From Deuterostichococcus epilithicus (Eukaryota; Chlorophyta; Trebouxiophyceae; Prasiolales; Stichococcaceae): DNA of 64,000 nucleotides. Under the pieces are notes generated by a model. The model was not told the DNA's origin and searched no databases. It worked only from the letters and a program-made list of their open reading frames with translations. A program made the position numbers and the translations under genes. Where the stretch lies: contig JAVTLE010000014.1 in assembly GCA_033439295.1 (NCBI GenBank), forward strand, positions 4,092,001 to 4,156,000. Direction: 5' to 3'. Below are positions 22,519 through 34,655 of this stretch, in pieces (position 1 is the stretch's first letter; each line of letters starts with the position of its first letter).

Positions 22519-24521
22519 ATGGTGGACATTCACCATCCCATCGCGCAATGGGCCTGGCAGGACTACCTGAAGGAAACTCCTCAGAGCGCCGTGGACCGGG
22601 CCGCAGCCAGCAAGCCTCGCAAGACTCTCGAGCAGATGGAAGCCGAGGAGGCCAGGGCTGCTTACAACACGCGCAGCGCCAACGCGTGGTCCGTCGCTGC
22701 CGGCAGCTATGTAGCAGAGATGCACGGCACCGTCGAGGAGGCGCCTGACGCGCCTGGCCCGCTGGCGCCGCTGGTGCAGCACTTCGTGCAGATTGTGCGC
22801 GACTCCTTAGGAGACATCAGCGATGAGGCCCAGCCCAAAGTTCTCGACATCGCCAGCGGTCCCGGGGAGCCCGCGATGTCGATTGCCTTGGCAGTGGAGA
22901 AGTGCGCGGCATTTGCAACGGACATTGCGCCCGGCATGGTGGCGGAGGCCGAGCGGCGGTCGGATTTGCGGCGCGCCGGCAATATTTTGTAAGCGGTTGC
23001 CCTCGACGGCTCGAGCGAATTACAGTGCCTCCTGGCGGTGTGCGATTGTGCCGCGTGAGCTGCTCCGGATGCAGCGTCATCCACTGATGGTCAACCGCCG
23101 TGCTGCCTGTTGTTGCTGACTCTTAATTGCATAATTCCTTCTTTCTGACTGGCTGGCACGGTGCAGTCCCATCCTGATGGACGGGGAGGAGTTGGGCGAT
23201 TTTCCGGATGCGGGCATCGACGCCATCACCTGCTGCAATGGCTTGAGCTTCATGCACGACCACAAGAGGTGCTGCGGGCTCTGGGGGCTCAGCTTGAGGT
23301 CATGCTCTCAAGGATCGATGCGAGTCTTGCCCAGGCGCCGTAGCCATGCTGCAATGTAAGCAGCACTGCACTCCTGCAAATGACCAAAGCTATAAAGTTC
23401 TCTTACATCTTGCTTTTGCACAGGGCGCTGGCAGGGTGGCATCGTGTGCTGAAGAAGGGCAGTTTGATGGCAGCGGCAGGTGTGCAAAGACGACATTCAA
23501 GAAGGCGTTAGATGGCGCACAGCTCAGCTGTTGTCTGTCTGCTGCCTGTGCATGCGAGGCTTCATCTCAACCCTGTGTCGTGATCGTGTCGTGTCTCTGG
23601 CCATGCAGTCCCGAAGGCCGATGCAATGCAGACGGCACAGCTCGAACATGCCGTACTGGCGGCAGTCGCACCCGGCGAGACGCAACATACGCCGCCATGT
23701 GGCCTTGGCAGCATGGCGGACCTGGTGCAAGCTGTTCAAGCAGCGAGGTTCAAGGACGTCCAATGCCGGTGAGCTTTCCGCCGAGATGGCGCGTTCACAC
23801 CAGTGCGGACCTGATGTGTGGTCTCAGACCAGTGGCTGCTGTGCTCTCTGGCACCTTTAGGGTCCCGACCGCATCATTGTTGGGCCTGTAGGCATTTGCG
23901 CTTTGCAACATGTGCACCTACCTGAGGTCTCACATACTTTCCTGCGATACTTCATGTCCGCTACCCTGTTTCTGCGCCGCATCTCAGGTCGTCATTTGAG
24001 ATCGTCAGGCAATGCATGAACATGTTTTCGCGCAGAAACGTGCCTGTGGCCATGCGGATTGCTGCCGACCGGCTGCAAGTGTTCATCAGGGCCAGCCCGC
24101 TTCTGCTTGACCTGCTGCAGCGGCTGCACGATGGCGGACGCGCCGGCATCTTTGAGGCAAGCAATTGAGATGATACATGGGACGGCACCAGTGCCGATCA
24201 TTGCGAGGCGATCCATTCAAAATTTGTATTCATTGGAGCTTTGCAGTTGAAAGCAACGGTATCAACCTCCTATGTCGCCACGCCGCACCAATTTCAGCAT
24301 TGCAGGAAGCGGAGCTCGCCATGGTGGCAGCGGCGCTGCATTACGGCTGGGTCCAGGACGACAGCAGCATCGCCCTAACGGATGTATACACGGTCATCAC
24401 CGCCACAAACGGGGAGCACGAGGACAAGGATGCAGACTACACAGCCGAAACCCGCAAGCTGCTCGCAAGGATGCGCGAGTGGAAGGTCGCTGATCATGTC
24501 GACGAGGGCACACAGACGTGA
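22519..24521 (+). CDS. Class I SAM-dependent methyltransferase, tandem copy 1
   Basis: Predicted small-molecule methyltransferase of the UbiE/Methyltransf_25 type; the substrate is unknown. Exons: 22519-22988, 23167-23268, 23424-23479, 23609-23768, 23988-24156, 24306-24521. The sum is 1173 nt, in frame, giving 390 residues. Motif I is VLDIASGPGEP (about residues 108-118), followed by the acidic ATDIAPGMVAEAERR loop, then AITCCNGLSFMHDHKR (motif IV region) and GWHRVLKKGSLM (post-motif). Exons 2 and 3 are 102 and 56 nt, the same as in the two downstream paralogues. The last intron has a GC donor (GAG|GCAAGC at 24156). Copy 3 is spliced at the aligned place, which supports GIFE joining to EAELAMVAAALHYG. 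The C terminus (VYTVITATNGE then a charged tail) is longer than in copies 2 and 3. ATG 22519 is the first in frame. Confidence 0.87.
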
Positions 24522-24921
24522 TGCAAGTGATTGTACAGCTCTGGATCGGTGCTGATTGGCTGTCAGTTCGTCGTATTGTTGCTGTGCGAGCGTGCGTTCC
24601 AGTGGCAGGACATGCTACTTGAAGGTGCGCAATGCTGTTTGGCAATGTAACCATCACTGGGTGGGTCACGGTCAGGACATTCAGTGCTGAATTGACTTCA
24701 TTTCATGTAAAAATTAGAACCTTCGATTAATGATTCCATACACCGGCAGATTCCAGAGCGTGTCGCAACAGGCGCGCGCACGCAGCCTTTTTAATAGCGG
24801 CAGCGGCCACCATCTTGTGTTCTTGCCAGCGGCTTATGCCAGCGCCATATGCGCGATTAGTCCAGGCGCTCGATTGCGAGCAGTCTGCTGATTCAAAGGC
24901 TGGCGGCGCTGGCCCCTGCTA
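24522..24921. other. Spacer between methyltransferase copies 1 and 2
   Basis: No conserved block was recognised. Base composition is somewhat more AT-rich near 24680-24740. Confidence 0.35.
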
Positions 24922-26802
24922 ATGCTACTGGCACGCGCACCACATCAACGACACGTATTCAAAATCTCCTGCTCCATCCCCAGCCGCCATCCCAGAGCTT
25001 GGAAAACTTTCGCATCCCAAGCAACTGCAAGCAAGGAGATGAGCTCGTCGCACGCTGCAGCGCACGGAGCGCATCGCAGGGTGTCGGTATGGCACACGCA
25101 CGGCAATCGGCGTCCTGCGCAGGCGTCTGCGCAGAAAGCAGTAGTCGAGTACCGGGCATCGCTGACGGACCTCTGGAGTGCAGCAGGTTCCGGGGCCTAT
25201 ACAGCGGAGCATGCAACGCTGCTGCAGCCACTGATCTGCCAGTTTGTAACACTGGTCCAGCGGCAGCTGAACGCGTGCGACGGAGCGGCTGTGTTGGATG
25301 TCGCGAGCGGAGGAGGCGAGCCAGCCATTTCCATCGCCTTGGCGCTGCCCCGCTGCCGGGTTGTGTCGACAGACCTGGCGCCTGGCATGGTGGAAGAGGC
25401 TCGGCGTCGCGCGGAGCTTCACCAGTCGACCAACATCAGGTTTGCTCGCACGCACCTCGCAATGGTGTGCATCAGAGCACTCCTATCGCCAGTTTCACGG
25501 CCAAGGACAAGGGCCGTATATGCTCAGGATTCATTTTCTGCACGTGCAGGGCTCTGGTAGCTGACGCAGAGGAGCTGCACGTATTTCCCTCAAGCAGCTT
25601 TGATGCCGTCACCTGCCAGGCCGGCCTCATGTTCTTCACAGACCACGAGAGGCAAGAATCGGTAGAACAGCTGTGCAACACTGAAGCTCGTGTGCTTCGA
25701 CCACCTGATTTTCTCATGATGTCCTTTCCACCTGCGTTTCACAGGGCACTTCGTGAGTGGCGGCGCGTGCTGGCGCCTGGCGGCCTCCTCATCGCAGCAG
25801 GTCGGACGGCTTGTATTGCTTTTGGCGTGCTGCTGCGGCATCGATGCAGCCTTGCGTTCGCCTGCTGCATCTGGTCTTGCAGCTCCGACAAGCCTTCTGC
25901 GCATGGTCGCTCACGGGAGCCACCGGTTCCATGCTGCAGTCACGGGGCGGCCAGACCAGATGCAGATCTCCGATCTGGTCGGGCCCATGCTCAGCGTGCT
26001 GCGCCCCGAGGACGCGCCGCTGTGCATCGCAAACCCGAGGCCGTTCGGCGGCGCCATTCGGCTGCTGGCTTCCGTCTCGCGTGCGGGGTTCTCCGGCGTG
26101 CGCAGCAGGTGCGGCGGGGCGCCCCCATATCTGTAAGTGACTGCTAAACTTGATGTGAGGGGGCCTCAACCTTTCAGGTGCGGCCGGCCGGCCGTCAAGA
26201 TGGTGAGCTGCTTCGCCTGAATAAACGGACCTAGATGGGGGCTGTGGACCTATGGTGATGCACCCCACACCAGCTTAGCGCTGCTTGTTTCACGTCGCCC
26301 CATGCCTGGCGCATGCCCAGCAATTGCGTGGCTGACTTTGCTGGCACTGAGGCAAACTAGGATACTGCGCTGCATCAAACACTGTCAGCTGTGCGTGTGC
26401 GGCAAACTTTGTCAGAGTGGCACTTAGAGCATACGGTGGATTCACTCGCAGAGAGTTCAACGTTCCGATGCGCATCGCGCCAGGACGCACCTCCGAATTC
26501 GTGCGAGCAAACCCAGTCCTGGCGGAGCTCGTTCCGCGGATGGCGTCAAAGGATTTGCACCACATGCTACAGGTGCGATGCGCATTCTGAGGGCTGCGTC
26601 ACAGTAAAATGTCGTGGACTGGAAGGCAAATCGAACTCCGCAGCTGCGGCTTCTGTGCCTCGCATGCAAATTCAACGATTTCATTACGTAGGCGGCAGAA
26701 TCGCGGCTCGTTGCCGCCGCAAAGCACTGGGGCTACTGGCGGCCGGACGGCAGCATCGTTTTGGGCACAAACATACACACCATCATCACAGCTACGGCAT
26801 GA
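24922..26802 (+). CDS. Class I SAM-dependent methyltransferase, tandem copy 2
   Basis: Paralogue of the preceding gene. Exons: 24922-25439, 25550-25651, 25745-25800, 25883-26108, 26452-26572, 26692-26802. The sum is 1134 nt, in frame, giving 377 residues. Motif I is VLDVASGGGEPAISIALALP, followed by STDLAPGMVEEARRRAEL, AVTCQAGLMFFTDHER and ALREWRRVLAPGGLLIAA. Exons of 102, 56 and 121 nt repeat the sizes in its neighbours. The intron after 25651 uses a GC donor (AGAG|GCAAGA), where copies 1 and 3 use GT at the same codon. From ATG 24922 the first 40 residues are Arg/Ser/His-rich with few acids, like an organelle transit peptide; an internal ATG at 25039 would remove it. Copies 1 and 3 lack this leader, so this copy may act in another compartment. 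The last exon ends in IHTIITATA. Confidence 0.87.
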
Positions 26803-27275
26803 TGTGGAAGCTATGCCTTAGATGCTGGCGGCGGTCGTAGAACGGCTGCTTGCACATAGCGGCGATTCTGGCCACAAGACTGCATTCCTGACGATGGGTG
26901 GCGTTCACGAGGACATGAGCATCTTTTCTAAGTGCCGTGCTCATTGGACCGGCATGCAGCGCCGCCCTTGAAGACCGCTGACATTGATTCGAGACACCAC
27001 AAGTCATTTACTAAGCTGCTTCGGTTGCGCTTCGCCTGTTAGCTTCACTCGAGCACAGGCAGACTGTACCACAAACAACATCGACATCAGAGCTGGAAAC
27101 CCTAACATGTCGTGAACTCTTGATCGTCAGTCCCCGCCTGGCGCACATTTCTCCTGATCCCAATTTGTCGGTTGTGCATGCCCGCGCAACAATTTAGGTG
27201 GTGCGGAAGCCGGCGACGTCTGCAGCTGAACTGTCGACAGCAGCTTTCATTGCTGTAGTCAAGTGCATCGCAAGC
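26803..27275. other. Spacer between methyltransferase copies 2 and 3
   Basis: No coding block or repeat was recognised. Confidence 0.35.
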
Positions 27276-29191
27276 ATGGCGTCCGATGCGGCAGCCGCAG
27301 CAGCAGAATACAAGAGCAAAAGCGCCACCGTGTGGTCTGAGGGTGCAGAGAAGTACGCTTCCCAGGTGCAGGATGGCAGTGGGATCCTCGTTCCCCTTTT
27401 CAAACATCTCACGGATATCGTCACTTCGACGCTGCGCGACAAGGAGGGCGAGACAGCGGTGCTGGACCTCGCCTCCGGAAGTGAGTGTGGTTGCAAGCCA
27501 GTGGCGCAGGCTGGCGGCAGAGGAGTGCCCACCATGATGTTTGCTGCACACCAGACGCCTGAGACAGCAGCGCAGCGCAGCCATGAGACGCCTGCCCTGG
27601 TAATACACGTTGCTTTCGGCTCTGACACAGGCGGCGAGCCGGCGCTCTCAATCGCAAAGGCACTGCCACGGGCTGCCGTGACTGCCACTGACCTGGCGCC
27701 TGGCATGGTAGCGGAAGCGCAGCGGCGCGGGAAGGGTGTGTCTAACTTCAGGTGTTACGTCTCACTGCCATGCCAGCTGCCGACGCATGCCGCGGCTGGG
27801 CGGCGAAGCGAACAAGACACGTTGTGCCGACTGCAGCAACTGCAGCGTCTGAATCCCGGGTGGCGTCATGTGCAGGGCGGAGGTTGCAGATGCCGAAGAT
27901 CTGGCGGCCTTTGGCGACGAAACCTTCGATGCCGTCATCTGCTGCGCCGGTATAATGTTGTTGCCGGACAGGAACAGGTGAACCAAAACCCTCTGACTTG
28001 GATGCCCACACGTGCCCTGCTGCGCCGCTGCAAAGCATGACGCAGATGCAGGCCATCGCCTACTTGGCAGGGTCGACCATGCGTGATTCATCAGCGCTCG
28101 AGACAGTTGTGATGGTGATTCCCTCTCGTCCCCACAACGCTTGCGCTGTGCGCACGCAGGGCCCTGCGGGAGTGGCGGCGCGTCACAAAGCCCGGCGGCC
28201 TGCTCATCGTTGCCAGTAAGCCGCCATTGGCGCTGCATGCTGGTTGTGGCTGCAGCGTCACAAACTGCAAAGTCACAAACTGCCACAAACCCGCGTGGCT
28301 GGCTCTAGTGCACTTGGTTGGAACCAATCCGGAGACCATACCTGTCATCGACGTGGCTGTCAGACATGGGCATGGAGGAGCTGAAGCACTTTTGTATGTG
28401 GTGCAGTGCCTGGTCCTATTGGCCTTGAAAGCATGCAGTGGATGGGCCTCTTCACCAGCGCCATGGCCAAAGTGGCGGCAGGCGAGAAGCCAATGATTAA
28501 CCCCAGCACCTTTGGCGACGCCGCCGCGCTGGCGCGACACATAGCAGCCGCTGGCTTCCAGGATGTCGGCACAGGGTGGGTGTGCTGTGGGTTTCTGGTT
28601 GATGAACTGCAGACGAGCTTTGCATTGCCCTCGGCATCTGGGTTGGGGCAACGCGGCAATTTGCAAGACAGATTCAGCGGCGTCCTCGGTATGAATCGTG
28701 CCGGAGCTGGGTCGCACAATGAAAAAAGCGCACTCCTGGTCGGTTGGGACCCGCTGCAGGCAGAATGAGACTGCTCACCCGCCTGCATGTGTCAAACCGT
28801 TGGACGTGTCACGACACCACTGTTTCATTGCAGGAACTTCAATGTGCCCATAGCCTTGGGGGAGGAAGCCGTCGCAGACGGCTTTCAGAGCAACCCCATT
28901 GCGGCAGAAATGTTGCAGCGGCTGCGCGAGGCCGGCCGCCCAGCCATTGGCAAGGTTGGTTACCATGTAAAGAATGCGTGTGCCTGTCCGGATTGCAAAT
29001 CTGCCCTGGTATCGTAGCATTTTGTTGCCACTTGATAAAGGAGGTGTCAATCGTGGATTTTGTTGGAGTCACAGGAAATGATGGCGGCATTGATGGGGCT
29101 GGCACAGGAGCGGGGCTTCTTGCAACCAGGCGGGGGAATCAGCTGCCCGATCAACAACTTCATCGTGGTCACTGCCCACGTGACGTGTTGA
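27276..29191 (+). CDS. Class I SAM-dependent methyltransferase, tandem copy 3
   Basis: Third paralogue. Exons: 27276-27480, 27631-27751, 27876-27977, 28160-28215, 28407-28575, 28834-28954, 29075-29191. The sum is 891 nt, in frame, giving 296 residues, the shortest of the three. An extra intron splits motif I (VLDLASGS|GEPALSIAK), where copies 1 and 2 are continuous. Other matching blocks are TATDLAPGMVAEAQRR, AVICCAGIMLLPDRNR, ALREWRRVTKPGGLLIV and NFNVPIALGEEAVADGF. The C-terminal exon (EMMAALMGLAQERGF then FIVVTAHVTC) aligns with the last exons of the other copies. The N terminus is short (MASDAAAAAAEYKSK), with no targeting sequence. One intron holds a short ACAAACTGC-type repeat near 28257-28290. 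Confidence 0.87.
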
Positions 29192-29803
29192 TGTTGTGGC
29201 AGCAGCAGACAGGCGGCGGGCGGGCGGGCAAATATCAAATGAGAACTTCGAAGACTGAAGTGGAGAAACTGGAGAAGATTCCATGTGAACAGTAATCGGA
29301 CATGGATTAGTTGATCCTACGACCAAGGCGGACACATGCGGCATGGCCAGATGTACCACAGCGACGCTGTCATGCGGCACTTGATTCATGTTGCCTGCCA
29401 TTTCGGCAACTAGGTATCAGCTCTGTTTCCTGTCAGAGGAATACTGCACGAGCAGCTTGCTCTGCAACTCTGACACCGGGGTTTCACATCCTTGAGCATA
29501 CATACCTAAGAGCTATACACCTGAGAAGTGCATTTCCTATGTGCGGCCAGTTTCTTTCAAGCTTGACTGGTTCGAGCTTCCTGTCCGGAAATAACAAAGT
29601 ACGGCAGCAAGACTGTAGATGGTCCACATCCTCACTCCTGGTCGTGAACCCGGGTATGTGGGTCGCTTAAAACTCACCGCCTGTTCACCACAAAGAACCG
29701 ATTTGACGGCTAATGAGTTTGCGATGGTGCCGCAGCATGCTGCCTCTCAAACCAACCGTTACAACAGGTAAACCCCCAAATACAGACCCATCAACATCAG
29801 GCT
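29192..29803. other. Convergent 3' intergenic stretch
   Basis: This lies between the stop codons of methyltransferase copy 3 (plus) and the isopropylmalate isomerase gene (minus). No coding block was recognised. Confidence 0.35.
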
Positions 29804-32800
29804 CTAGCAGAGGTAGTCCCGCGGGTCAGCAACAGTGCCCGAAAGCGCTGATGCCGCTGCGGTGTAGGGTGATGCGAGGTACACTTGACCCTGCGCCGAT
29901 CCCATGCGCCCTGGGAAGTTCCTGCAGTCATGACCAGATGTAAATCAGATGTAGCTCAGCCATGCTTCCTCTCTGGAGTCTGGACTAACATTTCGCAGGA
30001 ACGCATCCCAGAACTACCTCCAGAATATATGCGCACCTGTTGGTCGTGGACACGCAAATTTCGGCGCCGTTCATGCGGGCGAAGGTGTCCTTGGGACCGC
30101 CAAGGCAGGCAGCACACGAGGGCGACGCCGGCGGCACGCAGCCGGCGGCACTGAAGATCTCTGCCGCCGTCTTGCCGTCGCACCCGGGCACCGGCTGCCC
30201 ATAGACATCCGCCCACACCTGTTGGTGAAGCCAGGATACAGTCTCGACCCTATCTTGCCATGCCCACTGAGCTCGATGTTGGGCTGTCACCCCCTCGAGG
30301 GAGCCTGAGCCAGTTGCGTGCCCAGCTGCAGGGCACATTGCACCACGGCCGTGCCGATCGGGAGCCGGCGCACGTTTTTTAGGGTTGGAAGTTGGAAATG
30401 TGGCACTGACAGGCGCAGCATCAACGGCCGCCGGCGCAGCATTGTGCAGGGCAGCTGATGAGGTGTTGTGACAGCGGAGGTCGACGGTTCTCGCTCGAGC
30501 GACAGCAGTGGCGCGCCTTTTGTGTGGCGGGTACCAAGAAGGTTGGGACCTTGACCTGGCCGCCCGCGCGGTGCAGCAGCTGCGCCGCCGCCTGAAAGTC
30601 CTCTGTCTTGCCGCCCGTGCACGACCTGTCAGACGGCAGAGAATGGCAGGTCAACTGCGCGAGCGCAAGCCTGCTTCGGTGGCCGTTCTGGCGGTAGGAC
30701 ATGGCAAGCTTGCGCCTGACGAGGTAGCCAGTTATTCCAGGATGACGCACGGATACTGCGCTTGCAGACCGCCGACGCCAATGGCAATGCCGGCACCCGC
30801 TGTCGCCAAGATGGCGCCCCCTACAGTGTCCACGAAAGGCGCACCCGATGTACACGCGGTCGATGGCGGTGGAAGAGCACTCGCGCGCCGTCTTGCGGTT
30901 GTCCGGCGAGTGCGGCGCCGCCACCAGCGGCTCCAGCGTGCTCACGTCGATCCTGCGCGGCACCAAGGCGCGGCACGTCAGCGCCGCCAGCGCCGCCGGA
31001 ACTCGTGACGCAAGCCGTGAAAGTTTCCCTCCGCCCCAGGACGCTCCAGCTGTAGCTTCCAGCGTTCGACTGACAAGGATTGCGCAGCATTCCTGAATTA
31101 TTTCGCCTCCGAATTGGCAGGTCAGCAAGGCAGCTGCCGGGCAGAGATGCACATCGAAGGTGGGAGTTGGTTCAATACTGCAATACTGGAAAGCTGGCCC
31201 ACCCACCTGTGGTCCTCCACGAAGCCAGCGGCGTCGTCGGAGTACTCGGCCTGGAAGTCGGCGCCGGTGCGCTCCCGCACATACCTGAACGTTGTCTCGT
31301 CTGCCGGGCACACGCCTGTGCGGCAAGGGGGGTGATGCATGTCGGGGCGAGGTCTGGCGCGGCACAGCGCTGGCGCTGCAGGCGGCCTCGCAAAGGGGTG
31401 ACTGCCAGCAAGCCATGCGCAGGCCAGAGGTGGCTTCTCCGTGCGGCGCTGCGCCGGCGCCCGGCATGACGACACCCCAGGGCTGTGCATCGAAAGCACT
31501 CCTGCCGTTCTGTCCACCACTGGGGCCGGACCGGCAGGCGTGCACATCGTTCCTGCTCCTGACCTTGATGACCTAGCTGCATGTCTCTGCCTTCCGCTCT
31601 GATTGTGCCGGACCCATGCCACCGGGCAACACTCTCACCGCCCCTGCCGCCGGCCCTGACTCTGCTGCACGGCCTGTGCCTGACGCCCGTCGCTCATAGC
31701 GCCCACAAAAGCCCTCACCGTTCTTGCCGCCGGCCTCGACGACCATGTTGCACAGCGTCATGCGGTCCTCCATGGTCATGGCCTCCACCACGGGGCCCAC
31801 GAACTCCATGGAGCGGTATGTCGCGCCCGACACCGTGATGTCGCCGATGATCTGCGGTTGCAACGACCCACCGTCAGCGCCTGCCGTGCGGATGCCTGCC
31901 GTCGTGCGGGCCGCTTCTGACCGCTCTACCATGGCGAGGTGTCGACAGGCCGCACGGCGCAGGCAGCCAAAGGCACGGTGCGCATCTAGCCAGCGGCTGC
32001 CAGTGCTGGGGTTCCGCGGCGACACCTGTGTGGCGATGCCGCCCGACCCACCGGTATGGGCTGATGGAGGTGGTTGCTCGTCCAGGTGTAACTCTCTGCA
32101 TTTGGAAGGCAAAACGAGATCCACACCTGCAGGATGATGTCCTTTGCCATCAGGTAGGGCGGCATCTCGCCGTCCAGGTAGAATCGCATGGTTGGCGGAA
32201 CCTGTCAGGAGGGAGGTCTCGCTTAGGGGTGCTGCTGCAGACAAGCAGTGCCCGCTCGACGTGCAGCGGCCGCTCGAAGCATGACGGAATCTGCATATGA
32301 ATGCTTCAAACACCGAACCTGACGAAGGCAGTACTGGGAAGGGGAGTAGCGGCCTTGGGTGATTCGTTTGCAAGGCAAGTCTTCCATTCGTCAGTGAGGT
32401 GGACAGCGGCACCTTTATGAGCAGCTTGCCGGTTCCGAGGATGAAGCCGGCGTCAGTGTTGCCCACGCCGCTGGCAAACTGGCCGAAGGCGCCGGCGTTG
32501 CAGGTGTGGCTGTCCGTGCCAAACAGCACCTCGCCTGATGAAGGCGCGCACAAGCAGACAGTGGTCAGATGGTGTTGACTGATATCATTTGCATCAGCGG
32601 GCCCGGTTGTGGTGCAGCCATGAAACAGCAGTCGAGCAAATCACCGGTGGCGTCCAAGGTATCCATCTACTGCCAGTGTGTGATGACGCACAGCTCGTTT
32701 CACATCAGAGCATGAGGCACCGTCTGCAGGACGAACGCCTGTGGAACTTCATGTCTTTGCCGACACACAGCGCACCAGGCAGGCAGTGCCCCTCCTGCGC

Positions 32801-34655
32801 CATGGCGATGTGGCACACTCCCTTGTAGTCGGGGTTGGCTCTGAAGTTGGAGCGGTCTGTGATGTCGTAAAAGTGCTTGATGCCATACCGCTGGCTCATG
32901 TCCCTGCGCAACGGAACAGATGCGTGCTCATGTTCCTGCGCAGCAGACCAGCTGCCTCGGGAATCAGCACAGTCAGGCCTGCGGAGGCGGTGCGCCCCCC
33001 TGCTTGACAGCGGTCCGCCAAGGCCACGCACAGCATGACGAAAGCCACACAAGGGATTCCCGCATCAGACGCGCCGCCGCGAACAGCGCTGTGCCTGAGC
33101 GGCGCCGACATCTTCCGACGCTCAGCAGCGCCGGCCTTGCTTGGACGCTTGCCGTGACGAGGGCCACCATGCAGGGGGCTGCAAGATGACTCACCGGAGG
33201 ATGTCCACGTTGCGGTTGGCGCGCGGGTCGGAAGTGAAGATGTAATGGTCCGGGATGATGATCACCTTCTCCGGGTCCCACACCTGCAGCGCCGCACGCC
33301 TGGCTGTCAGCTGCGTGGCTGTCGATAGCTCGTCATCTCAGGGCATCTGTTGCAGGCACCGTCGCGCCTTGAGCAGATAGCGCCGTGCGCTGGCAAACAG
33401 AAGGTCTCTGCGATGCCGCGGCAGCAGCCAGTGCACAGCTGCCAAGCTGGGGACAGCAGGAAGTTGCGCTGGCGTTGCGGCGTCTACGCCGCAGCTGGCA
33501 CACTCCATGTCTCCGGCAGCCCGTGCGCAATGGCTGCCGCAGCAACAACCTGCTCCCTCTGCCATACCCTCCCGGCACCAGCATCGGCGCCCCTCTCGGG
33601 CTGCGCCCGCCTTTGCAGCACCCAGGATGATAACCAGTGCTGGGCTCACCTCGGCGTCCATGCCAAACTCCTGCTGGAAGATGCCAAAGGTGCCCGGGCC
33701 GCACACGTCGTGCGTCAGCAGCTTGTCCACCTCCGTCCAGATGTTGTCGCCCGGCCGCACCTGACCATTGCCCGAGTGCCGCGCCAGGATCTTCTCCGTC
33801 ATCGTCATGGGGTGCTTCACCTGCGCACGCACGGGGGGGCAGCGTGCGGCGGCATGTCGCGATCCCTGGTGCATAGTTTTCCAGCAGCGCTGTGTAGACA
33901 GTATGTAGCGTGACGGACATATCGAATGGCCCCTGCAGGCTAGGCACGCACACGCAGCCTGCATGCCAGCATCACGAGTCTCTGCCCTTGCACTATTGTG
34001 TGCCGGGCTCTCCAGTCACTGACGACGCGCCTCGCAGCCCTCTGAGAAAATCCTGAGCGCTGTAAGCGCACAGAATGCAGAGCTCACCGAGCCGGTGCTA
34101 GCGGGGCTGCGGCCAGTCGACGGCGCGTCCACCTTTGAAGGCGACTCCACCGCCGCTCTGCATGGCATGGCAGCTCCTCGCTGCCGCTCGTATGCTGGCG
34201 TGCCACGGCTGCTTCGCCGCTGCAGCTGTGCTGTGTGCGACGGGCCTGTATGCACAAAGTAGTCGAGATATGACAGCCAGTTCTGCAGTCGTTCAAGCAA
34301 TTTATATTGGTTACAGCAACCCTCCCAGTTGCGGAGTAGCGCCATGACTGCAGCTGGGTTTCTGACGCAGCGCTGGCAGCATCACCGACAGGACGCACGG
34401 CATGTGCTAGAGGCCAGATCTGGAGAACTGGAACTGTCTGCTGCTGTTTGACAGGCAGAGGTCAGGAGCGTCCACGCCCCTTCGATGCCTGACGTGAAGC
34501 CACAAACGACGAGCCTTGCCGGCCGCTTGTAGCTTATGAGGAGCGTAGCATGCGTGGAGATGATCGGGTGGAATACATACGCATGTTCGCCAGCCCCAAG
34601 TCTCACCTGCGAGCCCCGGAGTGAGCGACCGCTGGAGCATCGCGTTCACAGCCAT
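29804..34655 (-). CDS. 3-isopropylmalate dehydratase large subunit, plastid
   Basis: LeuC/IIL1-type 4Fe-4S enzyme that converts 2-isopropylmalate to 3-isopropylmalate in leucine synthesis, in the plastid of plants and algae. Exons, minus strand: 34607-34655, 34088-34245, 33650-33820, 33195-33283, 32776-32903, 32413-32534, 32127-32201, 31719-31851, 31207-31315, 30845-30952, 30517-30625, 30037-30218, 29804-29921. The sum is 1551 nt, in frame, giving 516 residues, close to plant enzymes. Landmarks are [81 protein letters not shown] and NFPGRMGS. Predicted cluster cysteines are at about residues 383 (IGSCTGG) and 452/455 ([10 protein letters not shown]). The first 69 residues are Arg/Ser/Ala-rich with few acids, a transit peptide, chosen because it alone closes phase to the conserved TGSVK start. 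The intron after 30517 appears to use a GC donor (AAG|GCGCGC), because FLVPATQK and VWADVYG are contiguous in the family. Confidence 0.94.

Noticed and set aside
24999-26147. 382-codon plus-strand ORF
   Set aside because: Different frame over methyltransferase copy 2; the SAM motifs are in the other frames with clean splice sites.
29560-29590. tRNA-like GGTTCGA box near 29568
   Set aside because: No matching A box or acceptor stem at the right distance; no tRNA gene could be supported anywhere.
30421-31545. 374-codon minus-strand ORF
   Set aside because: Contains isopropylmalate isomerase exons 9-11 but reads through their introns.
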